This document shows, one piece after another, positions 1-7,822 of a stretch of 64,000 nt of DNA. The notes beneath the pieces were generated by a model. The model had not been told where the DNA came from. It was given only the letters and a program-made list of their open reading frames with translations, and did no database searches. Numbering within the stretch: the first letter of the stretch is position 1; every line of letters begins with the position of its first letter. The position numbers and the translations under genes were made by a program. Source of the DNA: Actinomycetes bacterium (GTDB taxonomy: Bacteria; Auribacterota; JAJCYG01); assembly GCA_029263055.1 (NCBI GenBank), contig JAJCYG010000069.1, positions 1 to 64,000 on the forward strand, in the 5' to 3' direction.

Positions 1-1
1 T

Positions 2-244
2 AATTTATCAACAAGAGAACCCCAGGAATTGCGTGATAAAATGGTTGCCTTAGGCGTCACACACATGAGCGCAGGGAGCAAAACCAATCCAGGGGGAAAC
101 TCTCAAATTGAAGAACCTTCTGAAACTCAATTTGATATTGAAGATTCACGCAAAGTAACTGAAGTGGCTAAAATGTTATTAACTAAAGGGTATGATCCTG
201 TATGGAAAGATTGGGATCGCCAATACCATAAAGAGGGTGTATGA
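2..244 (+). CDS. thiH: 2-iminoacetate synthase, C-terminal end (partial)
   Basis: Only the last 80 residues lie in the window; the frame is open to the left edge, beginning [15 protein letters not shown]. ThiH is a radical-SAM enzyme that cleaves tyrosine to dehydroglycine (2-iminoacetate) for the thiazole moiety of thiamine. The segment shows the family's C-terminal hallmarks: LSTRE, the '[15 protein letters not shown]' stretch and the terminal '[10 protein letters not shown]' motif. The catalytic CxxxCxxC cluster lies upstream, outside the window. The stop codon overlaps the start of thiS (ATGA-type), so the genes are translationally coupled, which supports the assignment. A TTG at 29 is not a real start because coding similarity continues upstream of it. 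Confidence 0.93.
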   Translation, partial: NLSTREPQELRDKMVALGVTHMSAGSKTNPGGNSQIEEPSETQFDIEDSRKVTEVAKMLLTKGYDPVWKDWDRQYHKEGV

Positions 245-441
245 AAATCATTGCCAACAGTAAAATATATGATGTGAATGAAAACACCACACTCGATCAA
301 TTCCTCAACAAAATTAAGATTCAAACAAAATGGGTTGTGGTCGAACATAATGGCGAACCGACCTCACGTGATCAATTCCCCAACACCTCTCTTAAAGAAG
401 GTGACACATTAGAAATCGTCACCCCTATTGCTGGCGGATGA
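241..441 (+). CDS. thiS: Sulfur carrier protein ThiS
   Basis: A 66-residue ubiquitin-fold sulfur carrier. It ends in the diagnostic Gly-Gly (...IVTPIAGG), the residue that is adenylated and converted to a thiocarboxylate to donate sulfur to the thiazole ring. Length is normal for the family (about 65-70). Its start overlaps the thiH stop by 4 nt and its own stop overlaps the thiE start by 4 nt, giving a tightly coupled thiH-thiS-thiE cluster. thiG and thiF are not in the window and may lie to the left. Confidence 0.95.
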   Translation: MKIIANSKIYDVNENTTLDQFLNKIKIQTKWVVVEHNGEPTSRDQFPNTSLKEGDTLEIVTPIAGG

Positions 442-989
442 GCAAACTCCCTCGATACTACATGATTTCAGATCGAAAGCTCTGTAAACAAAAAAATATT
501 TCTAAAGAAGTTCAACTCATTCAGCTTCGTGATAAAGAATTAAGCACAGAGCCACTTTTTGAATTGGCAATAAAATCTAAAGCTCTTTGCGACAAGAAAA
601 AAATAAAACTACTCATCAACTCCCGTGTCGATATTGCACTAGCACTTGATTTAGATGGAGTCCATTTCCCCCAATCAAACACCTGTCTTTCTATTTCAGA
701 AGCCCGCATTTTGTTAGGAAAGAAAAAGCTTATAGGAAAAAGCACCCACACATTAAAAGAAGCTTTGCATGCACAAAAAGAAGGGGCTGACTTTATTACA
801 TTTGGCCCCATCTTTGAAACCCCTTCAAAAATAAAACTTGGAAAGCCGGTTGGCTTAAAAAAACTAAAGCATGTCTGCACTAAAGTAAAAATTCCTGTTT
901 ATGCTTTGGGAGGTTTGAATCAAGAAGATCTCTCCAAGGTTCAAGAACAAGGGGCATACGGCTTAGCAGGAATCCGAACTTTCCTCTAA
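438..989 (+). CDS. thiE: Thiamine phosphate synthase
   Basis: 183 residues, a TIM-barrel enzyme joining HMP-PP and thiazole phosphate to thiamine phosphate. Recognisable family motifs are 'LIQLRDKEL' (pyrophosphate/pyrimidine site), 'LDGVHFPQ', 'IGKSTHT', 'GADFITFGPIFETPSK' and the C-terminal glycine-rich 'VYALGGLNQEDL...GAYGLAGIRTF' phosphate-binding loop. It is somewhat shorter than the usual 205-220 residues, mainly at the N-terminus, and lies between classical ThiE and TenI-type relatives. Coupling to thiH and thiS favours the biosynthetic enzyme over the regulator TenI. Confidence 0.88.
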   Translation: MSKLPRYYMISDRKLCKQKNISKEVQLIQLRDKELSTEPLFELAIKSKALCDKKKIKLLINSRVDIALALDLDGVHFPQSNTCLSISEARILLGKKKLIGKSTHTLKEALHAQKEGADFITFGPIFETPSKIKLGKPVGLKKLKHVCTKVKIPVYALGGLNQEDLSKVQEQGAYGLAGIRTFL

Positions 990-1013
990 TCTATTTTCTG
1001 GTATACTTAAAGT

Positions 1014-1169
1014 ATGAAAATGCACCGAACATGCCCTCAATGCAAAAAAGAAGCAGAACTTCCTAAAGACATTCTCTCTACTGTGGATGATGAAGAGGGA
1101 GACATCATCTATGAAATGAAGTGCCCGCACTGCGAAACTGTTTTTGATGTCATTGAAGACATCGACTAG
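1014..1169 (+). CDS. Small zinc-ribbon protein (51 aa)
   Basis: Short frame of 51 codons starting MKMHRTCPQCKKEAELP. It carries two CxxC knuckles, CPQC at residues 7-10 and CPHC at 37-40, separated by an acidic stretch (DDEEGD), and ends in an acidic tail. This is a rubredoxin/zinc-ribbon-type metal site; the role is unknown. There is no Shine-Dalgarno, but a TATACT hexamer sits 6 nt before the ATG, which could give a leaderless mRNA. An alternative start is the second Met at 1020. Its stop abuts the 3' end of the convergent HAD gene with no gap. The paired cysteines make chance unlikely, but no family was named with certainty. Confidence 0.72.
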   Translation: MKMHRTCPQCKKEAELPKDILSTVDDEEGDIIYEMKCPHCETVFDVIEDID

Positions 1170-1856
1170 TTAGAAATGTGGTTCTATTTCTTTAAACGAG
1201 ATTTGACCGATCTTTTCAAAAACCCAATCTGCTTCCGGAGTCAAACGCGCGGTTTCATACGTATGAGCCACAGCCGCAACACGCATCCCAGCTTCTTTTG
1301 CCGAATGTATGCCTTCAAGAGAGTCTTCAATGACCAAACATTCAGCTGCCATTAATGGTTTTTCATCAGGCTTGATTTGTTCATTTAACATGTCCAAGGC
1401 TTTTAAATAACCTTCAGGATCTGGTTTTCCTTTATCGACATCTTCTTGAGCCACAATCACTTTAAATTCTTTTTTAGCTCCAGCTTCTTTTAATGCAAAT
1501 TCGATTTCATGTTTAAGCGCTCCAGAAACAATGGCTGTTTTGTATTTTGCAGTTGCTTTTTTTACCACATCAATAGACTTTGGAAAGAGCTGCATATTTT
1601 TTGCAATATAAGCATCATAAAGTTTTGATTTTTTTTGAACGAGTTCTTCTATTTTATTGGTTGTTACTTTTTGATTGTGGTTTTTATAAACGGTTTCCAA
1701 ACAACCCACATCATCCATGCCTAAGTAATGCGCATAATAATCTTCTTGGCTTAAAACCAGACCCTCTTCAGCTAAAACCTTTTGAAACATCATCATGTGA
1801 ACAGGTTCATCATCTAGAATCACGCCATTAAAATCAAAAATCACAGCTCGCAACAT
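1170..1856 (-). CDS. HAD-superfamily hydrolase, beta-phosphoglucomutase-like
   Basis: 228 residues, class-I HAD with a helical cap. Motif I is DFNGVILDDEP near residues 8-18. The nucleophile Asp8 is present, but the second Asp of the usual DxD is Asn10. Motif II is IVSGA (Ser), motif III Lys lies in DKGKPDPEGY, and motif IV is 'ECLVIEDSLEGIHSAKEAGM'. The family includes sugar-phosphate phosphatases, 2-phosphoglycolate phosphatase and beta-phosphoglucomutase. The D-to-N change at the general acid/base position is known in some phosphatase-like members and argues against a mutase. It lies 14 nt after the SDR gene and ends the strand-wise run that starts with the nucleoside-type ABC importer. 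A sugar-phosphate or nucleotide substrate is possible but unproven. Confidence 0.85.
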   Translation of the reverse strand: MLRAVIFDFNGVILDDEPVHMMMFQKVLAEEGLVLSQEDYYAHYLGMDDVGCLETVYKNHNQKVTTNKIEELVQKKSKLYDAYIAKNMQLFPKSIDVVKKATAKYKTAIVSGALKHEIEFALKEAGAKKEFKVIVAQEDVDKGKPDPEGYLKALDMLNEQIKPDEKPLMAAECLVIEDSLEGIHSAKEAGMRVAAVAHTYETARLTPEADWVFEKIGQISFKEIEPHF

Positions 1857-1870
1857 ATTCTTCTCCTACT

Positions 1871-2578
1871 CTAACCACCTACGGTAAGATTCACACCAAT
1901 AGCTCGGTTTGCTTTTTCACTCGCCATAAACACAACTGCTTCGGCAATCTCTTCAGGCACCATCTCTGGTTGCAAATGAGGCAAACCTTCACGAAACATT
2001 TTCGTGTCAACGCCACCCGGACTCACTGAGTTCACTTTAATCCCCTCTGGCTTAAGTTCAGCAGCCAAAGCTTCAGTAAAAAGAGTCACCGCCCCTTTTG
2101 TGGCGCAGTAACATGAAGAACCAGGAAACTTTTGAACCCCAACCACACCTGCCAATGAAGAGATATTTACAATGGCCCCAGACTTTTTTGGTTTCATCTG
2201 TTTAGTCGCTTCTTTTGAACAGAGAAACAGACTTCGAACATTTGCCTCCATCAGATGGTCCCACTCTTCAACAGTCATTTCGTCAATCGGCTTGGCAATA
2301 AAAGCAGCTGCATTATTTACCAACACATCCACAGAGCCAATCTCTTTTGCTATTTTTGAAAAGAGAGACTCAACTTGTTTGGCATCTGAAACATCACATG
2401 TTATTGCAGTTGCTTTAAACCCTTTTTCTTGAATTGATTTAGCCACTGCATCAATTTCTGCTTGAGTACGTGATGAAATAATCACATGCGCCCCTTGCTC
2501 GGCAAAAAGGCGCGCTGTTGCTTCTCCAATACCACGACCCGAACCTGTGACTAAAACTACTTTATTTTCAAAACTCAT
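1871..2578 (-). CDS. Short-chain dehydrogenase/reductase (FabG-like)
   Basis: 235 residues with a complete classical SDR signature: TGSGRGIG (residues 10-17, NAD(P) Rossmann glycine motif), CDVSD, NNAA, catalytic Ser in 'IVNISSLAG', and YCATK (Tyr-x-x-x-Lys), followed by 'VNSVSPGGVDT'. It probably reduces a carbonyl with NAD(P)H; the substrate cannot be told from sequence. The start chosen is the ATG at 2578 because a GGAGG lies just upstream; a TTG 12 nt earlier falls inside that ribosome site. It sits 12 nt after the second permease gene, so it is probably cotranscribed with the transporter. Confidence 0.9.
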   Translation of the reverse strand: MSFENKVVLVTGSGRGIGEATARLFAEQGAHVIISSRTQAEIDAVAKSIQEKGFKATAITCDVSDAKQVESLFSKIAKEIGSVDVLVNNAAAFIAKPIDEMTVEEWDHLMEANVRSLFLCSKEATKQMKPKKSGAIVNISSLAGVVGVQKFPGSSCYCATKGAVTLFTEALAAELKPEGIKVNSVSPGGVDTKMFREGLPHLQPEMVPEEIAEAVVFMASEKANRAIGVNLTVGG

Positions 2579-2590
2579 TTTATCCTCCAA

Positions 2591-3442
2591 TTACTTCTCA
2601 TAGGGAATACCTAAAGCTTTCGGAGCGCCGCCCCGCTTCTGGCCAAAGAGGGCCAAGACGAGTAATGTTAACGCAAAGGGGAGCATTCGCACAACCTGAT
2701 AAGGGACTTTTATATCTAGAGCTTGGATCTTATACTGTAAAGCAAGAGTACAGCCAAAAAAGAGAGAAGCAGCTAACAAACCAAAGGGATGCCATCGACC
2801 AAAAATAACAATAGCCAAAGCAATAAAACCTCGTCCTCCTGTCATCCCTTCCACAAACGTATTGGCATGAACAACTGAAAGGTAAGCCCCCGCTAAACCA
2901 GCACACACCCCACCAAACAAAATGGCAGCAAATCGAATTCTTCGCACAGATCGCCCCATTGTTTCAACCGCACGCGGCACTTCGCCTGCTGCCTTTAATG
3001 CTAATCCAGGATAGGTACGATTGATAAAAATAAATAAAAGTAGTGGCAAGAACCAAAAGAGAGACTCAAAGAAAAAATCTGATATTTGAGGAAGTTGAGC
3101 CGTTGTTTTAAATCCAAAGAAATATCGAAAAAGAGAACCAGTCAATCCTAATGCCAACAAATTAATCGCTGTCCCAACGATAATTTGATCACACGGCAAT
3201 GAAATAGTAAACACCCCAAATAAAAGCGCCATTAAAACAGCAGCAATCACACCGATTAATAACCCTAACCAAGGTACACCGGTTGCATAGACACCCCAAA
3301 AAGAAAAAAAGGCACCAATGAGCATCATCCCTTCAATGCTAATATTAATAATCCCAGATCGCTCAACAACAAGCTCCCCTAATGCTGCAATTAAAATGGG
3401 AATCGCTAATCTTAATCCAGCGTTAAATAGTTCAATGTCCAT
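2591..3442 (-). CDS. Nucleoside-type ABC transporter permease (second subunit)
   Basis: About 283 residues, highly hydrophobic with roughly 8-9 membrane segments; BPD_transp_2 family. The conserved 'ERSGIINISIEGMMLIGAF' stretch near the N-terminus is typical of the YufQ/NupC-type permease that pairs with BMP-family binding proteins. The ATG at 3442 is chosen (MDIELFNAGLRLA aligns with the usual N-terminus); a TTG 27 nt upstream is the alternative. It overlaps the 3' end of the first permease by 11 nt. The predicted substrate class is purine nucleosides or related compounds, inferred from the BMP partner at 7823-8782. Confidence 0.88.
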   Translation of the reverse strand: MDIELFNAGLRLAIPILIAALGELVVERSGIINISIEGMMLIGAFFSFWGVYATGVPWLGLLIGVIAAVLMALLFGVFTISLPCDQIIVGTAINLLALGLTGSLFRYFFGFKTTAQLPQISDFFFESLFWFLPLLLFIFINRTYPGLALKAAGEVPRAVETMGRSVRRIRFAAILFGGVCAGLAGAYLSVVHANTFVEGMTGGRGFIALAIVIFGRWHPFGLLAASLFFGCTLALQYKIQALDIKVPYQVVRMLPFALTLLVLALFGQKRGGAPKALGIPYEK

Positions 3443-4328
3443 AACTGACTCGATTCTTTTTAATTCCAATGATTAAGACAATAAATATGACAACAGCTTG
3501 AGCAATGTAGAGTGTGGTCGATGGAATTCCAGCAACCCTTTCAAGAATGCCTGCACCGGCATAAACAAAAGCAAATAAGAGAGAGGAAACAATAATCCAG
3601 AGTGGATGCAAGCGCCCTAGCAAAGCAATCGCAATGGCAGCAAAACCATAACCAGGAGAAAAACGTTCAAACAGACGGTGTGAAACACCCAACAATTCAA
3701 TCGCACCCCCAAAACCAGCAAAAGCACCACTCGCCATAAAAAGAAAAAAACGTATCTTTTTTAATGAAAAACCTGCCACATCAACCGCACGATCATTTTG
3801 TCCCATAGCTCGAACTTTAAATCCATTGGCAGTGTGAAACATAAATAAATAAGTGGCAAAAGAAAAAAGAAGAGCCAACACAATACCAATATGTATCACC
3901 TCATCTTGACCCAAAACAGGCAACTCTAAATTCATATGAATAGTATCACTCATGGGATAGGTTTGAGCAGACTCTTGCAAAGGACCATGCACACAATAAC
4001 TAAGCAATTCAATCGCTATAAAATTAAGTAATATTGTTGTAATCACCTCTGGAACATTTCGTGTCACTTTTAAAAAACCGGCTATCCCTCCCCAAAAAGC
4101 CCCCGCACAAACTGCGCCAGTTAAAACAAGAGGGGTCCACAGCCATCCACTCAAACTCCAAGGCTGCGTGGCCAAAACAGTGGCTGCTATAGCCCCCACA
4201 ATCAGCTGTCCTTCAGCGCCTATATTCCATAACCCACCTCGAAAAGCAAGGGTCACAGCTAAACTACAAAATAACAAAGGAGAAAGCTTAACTAATGCCC
4301 CAAGGCATAATGAATAAAAGATTTCCAT
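3432..4328 (-). CDS. Nucleoside-type ABC transporter permease (first subunit)
   Basis: 298 residues with about 8-9 transmembrane segments, BPD_transp_2 family (YufP/NupB type). The 'RGGLWNIGAEGQLIVGAI' motif early in the protein and the 'VPEVITTILLNFIA' segment are diagnostic for this half of the heterodimeric nucleoside permease. It starts in a TAATG overlap with the ATPase stop codon and overlaps the second permease, so all three are translationally coupled. Confidence 0.9.
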   Translation of the reverse strand: MEIFYSLCLGALVKLSPLLFCSLAVTLAFRGGLWNIGAEGQLIVGAIAATVLATQPWSLSGWLWTPLVLTGAVCAGAFWGGIAGFLKVTRNVPEVITTILLNFIAIELLSYCVHGPLQESAQTYPMSDTIHMNLELPVLGQDEVIHIGIVLALLFSFATYLFMFHTANGFKVRAMGQNDRAVDVAGFSLKKIRFFLFMASGAFAGFGGAIELLGVSHRLFERFSPGYGFAAIAIALLGRLHPLWIIVSSLLFAFVYAGAGILERVAGIPSTTLYIAQAVVIFIVLIIGIKKNRVSYGH

Positions 4329-5788
4329 TAACTTATACCTGCCATTGCTAAACTAATTTTTTCACTTGTCCAATTTTCTGTTGGAATTTCCGTTAAAACC
4401 CCTTTATACAAAACATATAATCTATCAGAAAGTTTTAAAGCTTCATCCAAATCAATGGTCACCAAAAGAATCCCAACATTTTGCTGGTTTAATTCGAGCA
4501 ACTGTTTGTAAACATAACTTGCTGATTCCACATCCAAGCCCCATGTTGGATTAACTGCAACTACAGCTTGTGGCTTTAAGGCTAATTCGCGCCCCACAAC
4601 TACTTTTTGCTGATTCCCTCCAGAAAGAAATCCAACAGGCTTCTTGTCGGTTTCTGTGGCAACAGAATAATGATGGATTAAATGCTGGGCAAACCGCTCA
4701 ATTCGGCGGTGATTCAAAAAACCTCGAGAGGAACACTCTTTTAAAAAATATGGCTCTAAAATAAAATTTTCTCTAATAGAAAGAGGCAAGATCAAACCAT
4801 CTCGCTGACGATTTGAAGGAATGTACCCAATGCGTTCCACAGCACAAGTCCTGAGACCTTTATCCAGTTTTAGTCGACCACGAACAACTTGAACTAATTC
4901 TTTTTGACCATTCCCCTCCACCCCAACCACGCTCACGACCTCTCCTTGATAACACTTAAGAGAAAGATCTTTTAAAACAACCGTATTGCGATTATTTTTA
5001 GCTGTTACTTTTTCTAATTCAACCCAACTTTTACCCGATCTTTTTTTGTCTTTTTTAAATGGTTTAAAAAGCCCTTCTTTTGGAACCATCTTCAAAGCAA
5101 GTTCTTCTTCTGTTGTCTTTGAAACAACAACTGTTTCAACAACTTTTCCTTGCTTTAATATCGTGGCACGATCACAAAGTTGTTTTACTTCTAAAACCTT
5201 GTGTGTGATAAATATGATTGTTTTATTATTTTCTCTTAGCTTTCTAAACATTTTAAATAAAGCCGCCACTTCTTGAAGTGTCAGCAAGGAAGTGGGCTCA
5301 TCTAATATTAATATTTCACAGTTTTGAGCTATCGCCTTTAAAATTTCAATGCGCTGCTGTTCACCAACTGAAAGCTCTTCAATTTTTTGTGATGGATCTA
5401 ACTCTAAGCCGTGTTGATCGGCTAATTCCTGGGCCCATTTTTTAATTTTACTCGGACTAAAAAAAGGGTTTTTATTTTTTGAACATGAAAGAGCTAAATT
5501 TTCAGCCACTGTTAGATTTGGAGAAAGTGTAAAGTGTTGATGAACCATGGCAATACCATGACGACGGGCACCACGAGAAGACTTAAACTGCACTCTTTGT
5601 CTGTTTAGTTTAATTTCACCCTGGTCTGGACAGTAAAGACCATACAGCAAATTCATAAGGGTTGATTTTCCGGCTCCATTTTCACCAAGAATGGCGTGTA
5701 TTTCTCCATGAACAGCAGAAAAATCAACAGAGTCTAAGGCCTTTAAACTTCCAAAAGCCTTGGAAATTTTATTCATCTCTAAAATCAA
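4328..5788 (-). CDS. Nucleoside-type ABC transporter ATPase, tandem nucleotide-binding domains
   Basis: 486 residues with two ABC ATPase domains fused in one chain. Domain 1 has an intact Walker A (GENGAGKST, near residue 34), signature LSVGEQQ, Walker B LILDEPTS and the H-loop TH. Domain 2 has the degenerate P-loop 'GVEGNGQKEL', signature LSGGNQQK and an altered Walker B region (AVNPTWGLD). This asymmetry is normal for the sugar/nucleoside (RbsA/YufO) family. The start is the TTG at 5788, since ILEMNKISKAFG matches the family N-terminus and a GGAG lies about 10 nt upstream; an ATG at 5776 is the alternative. It powers the two downstream permeases. Confidence 0.9.
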   Translation of the reverse strand: MILEMNKISKAFGSLKALDSVDFSAVHGEIHAILGENGAGKSTLMNLLYGLYCPDQGEIKLNRQRVQFKSSRGARRHGIAMVHQHFTLSPNLTVAENLALSCSKNKNPFFSPSKIKKWAQELADQHGLELDPSQKIEELSVGEQQRIEILKAIAQNCEILILDEPTSLLTLQEVAALFKMFRKLRENNKTIIFITHKVLEVKQLCDRATILKQGKVVETVVVSKTTEEELALKMVPKEGLFKPFKKDKKRSGKSWVELEKVTAKNNRNTVVLKDLSLKCYQGEVVSVVGVEGNGQKELVQVVRGRLKLDKGLRTCAVERIGYIPSNRQRDGLILPLSIRENFILEPYFLKECSSRGFLNHRRIERFAQHLIHHYSVATETDKKPVGFLSGGNQQKVVVGRELALKPQAVVAVNPTWGLDVESASYVYKQLLELNQQNVGILLVTIDLDEALKLSDRLYVLYKGVLTEIPTENWTSEKISLAMAGIS

Positions 5789-5873
5789 AGGTTGGAATCT
5801 CCTGAAAGAACTTTAGCATGGTCATGAAACAGAAAAATTCTATTTTATCTTCAGGATAAATAAAATTCAAGTT

Positions 5874-7454
5874 TTAGACGACAATATCTAATATTTCTCG
5901 TAATTTTGAGTTCAATGCCTTGGCTGATAGTGGTTTCTGAATAAAATGGCTTCCTTCACCCACCATCTCTTTTTTAACATAGGCATCGGTATAACCCGAC
6001 ATAAAGAGAACTTGAACTTTAGGGGATATTGATCGAACTTTTTCAGCTAATTCAGCCCCTGTCATATGAGGCATCACAATGTCTGTTAAAAGTAACCTAA
6101 TGTAGACTCCTGATTCTTTCTTTTCTTCTACTCTTCGAATAGCGTCCCTACCATTTTTAGCAGAGATCACGGTATAACCCTTCATTTGAAGCATGGTTGA
6201 AACAATATTTCGAACCGATTCTTCATCCTCAACAAGCAAGACACATTCATCCGCTTGTTCAATCACATTCTCATCTTCTTTTTGATCTTTAACAGGCTCA
6301 GAATCAGCAACAGGCAAATAAAGTTTAAACGTGGTACCAAGCCCTTCTTCACTGTAGACTCCAATATGACCCCCATTTTGTTTGATCACAGCCAAACTTG
6401 TAGCCAAACCCAAACCAGTCCCTTTTCCGTTTTCTTTAGTTGTAAAAAAAGGTTCAAAAAGACGCTCTTTCACCTTTTCAGGGATTCCAGAACCTGTATC
6501 GCTCACAGTAATCATCACATACTCACCCGGCTTCGCATAAGGATGAGATTTAACATATTCATCGTCTAAAGCGATGTTAACTGTTTCAATCGTTAATCTT
6601 CCTCCATCAGGCATAACATCTCGCGCGTTCACCACCAAATTAGTCAACACATGTTCGATTTGAAAGGGATCAACATGAACAATCCCGACTTCATCGTTTG
6701 CTAAAGTTTGAAAATCAATATTTTCACCTACGATCCGCTTAAACATTCCATGCATATTTAAAATCAATTTATTCGGATTAACAGATTCTTTTTGCCCCAT
6801 CTGTTTCCGAGTAAAAGACAATAACTGGCTTGTTAACTGTGCAGATCGATCGCTTGCTTTTTTAATTTCATCTAAATAGGCATACATAGGATCTGTCTCT
6901 TCAATCATATCCAACAAAATATCAGCAAAACCAATAATCACGGTTAACTGATTGTTAAAATCATGCGCAACACCTCCTGCAAGCTGACCGATTGAACCTA
7001 ATTTTTGACTTTGAAAAAGTTGTTCTTCAGTCCTCTTTTTTCCTTCTTCCTCTTCTAATTCTCTCAAAGCTCGATATATCGAAGGCATCAAACGAGAAAG
7101 TTGATTTTTTATCACATAATCGCTAGCCCCTTTTTTTATACTCTCAATAGCTTGATCTTCTTCAAGATCCTCAGCTAAAAAAATAAACGGGGTATGCAAT
7201 TCTTCTTGTTGAACTAAATCCAAAGCTGCCACTCCATCAAAATCTGGAAGAGAAGCCTCAGCCAAAACAATGTCAAACTCTCTTTTTTTCACTGCTTGCA
7301 CAAACTCTTCTTTATTCTTCACTTGCTCGATTTTAAATTCAATCTCATCACTCCTAATAGCATCACAAACCCTTTTTGCCTCTAAATCAGAGTCTTCTAA
7401 ATAAAGAATCCTAAGACCAACGTTTTCCTTATCTGAATAGACTGATTTTTTCAT
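5874..7454 (-). CDS. Hybrid histidine kinase: REC - HisKA - HATPase - REC
   Basis: About 526 residues from the chosen ATG. An N-terminal receiver-like domain (LYLEDSDLE...) has Glu instead of Asp at the phosphorylation site (VLAEASLPDFDG), with the conserved Lys of GASDYVIK retained. Next is a HisKA domain with His in GGVAHDFNNQL, then a HATPase with N box (NLVVNARDVMPDGG), G1 (DTGSGIP) and G2 (GKGTGLGLA). A C-terminal receiver with an intact Asp (LLTDIVMP) completes it. There is no membrane segment, so it is a soluble sensor. The start at 7454 is chosen because a small ORF with a strong ribosome site ends TAAT directly before this ATG; longer in-frame starts lack a ribosome site. It lies between the BMP binding protein and the ABC genes on the same strand, so it may regulate or be regulated with nucleoside uptake (inference). 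Confidence 0.9.
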   Translation of the reverse strand: MKKSVYSDKENVGLRILYLEDSDLEAKRVCDAIRSDEIEFKIEQVKNKEEFVQAVKKREFDIVLAEASLPDFDGVAALDLVQQEELHTPFIFLAEDLEEDQAIESIKKGASDYVIKNQLSRLMPSIYRALRELEEEEGKKRTEEQLFQSQKLGSIGQLAGGVAHDFNNQLTVIIGFADILLDMIEETDPMYAYLDEIKKASDRSAQLTSQLLSFTRKQMGQKESVNPNKLILNMHGMFKRIVGENIDFQTLANDEVGIVHVDPFQIEHVLTNLVVNARDVMPDGGRLTIETVNIALDDEYVKSHPYAKPGEYVMITVSDTGSGIPEKVKERLFEPFFTTKENGKGTGLGLATSLAVIKQNGGHIGVYSEEGLGTTFKLYLPVADSEPVKDQKEDENVIEQADECVLLVEDEESVRNIVSTMLQMKGYTVISAKNGRDAIRRVEEKKESGVYIRLLLTDIVMPHMTGAELAEKVRSISPKVQVLFMSGYTDAYVKKEMVGEGSHFIQKPLSAKALNSKLREILDIVV

Positions 7455-7455
7455 A

Positions 7456-7554
7456 TTAGTTTGCTTTTTCATTTGATTGCCTACATTCATTTTCACATTT
7501 CGGGATTGAGGTGGCTTCGGTTACACCTGATGCTTTCTTTAATTGTCTATTCAT
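7456..7554 (-). CDS. Putative 32-aa leader/small protein upstream of the histidine kinase
   Basis: ATG at 7554 preceded by an excellent ribosome site (AAGGAGG, about 6 nt spacing) opens a 32-codon frame beginning MNRQLKKASGVTEATS and ending with a TAA one base before the kinase ATG. It contains a CxxxC pair (CENEC). The ribosome site here is far better than anything before the kinase itself, so the kinase is probably translated by coupling from this ORF. Whether the peptide has a function, or the start is just a re-initiation device, cannot be decided from the sequence. Confidence 0.55.
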   Translation of the reverse strand: MNRQLKKASGVTEATSIPKCENECRQSNEKAN

Positions 7555-7642
7555 TTTCTCCTCCTTCTTACCCCTTTAACTTCTCTATCTAGATAAAAGC
7601 ATAATTGATACCATTAAAAAGCAAGACTATATGTCAATAAAC

Positions 7643-7672
7643 TGTATAGCTACAGTACTTTAAAACATTCAA
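7643..7672 (-). promoter_or_regulatory. Possible promoter for the small ORF/histidine kinase
   Basis: On the minus strand TTGAAT (7667-7672), an 18-nt spacer and TATACA (7643-7648). It lies about 90 nt upstream of the small ORF. The -10 is embedded in a short palindrome (ACTGTA-TAGC-TACAGT, 7641-7656) that could be a regulator site. Elsewhere in the 7555-7822 gap I see only a weak imperfect hairpin at 7742-7775, without a U-tract, downstream of the BMP gene. Confidence 0.4.
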
Positions 7673-7822
7673 TTAAAGTTAGTTGCAGAGAAAAGCATGA
7701 TTTTTTAAGTGGGTGGTAAATACTAGACATAACGTCAAGACGCACAAATTTGTCCCCTTTGTATAAAATTTGCGCACTTCTAGGTAGATTTATCGTTCTG
7801 AGAAACTAGACTCTCCGTCATT

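Noticed and set aside
7742..7775. Terminator of the BMP gene
   Set aside because: The hairpin is imperfect with a 14-nt loop and no U-tract on the transcribed strand, so termination is not convincing.
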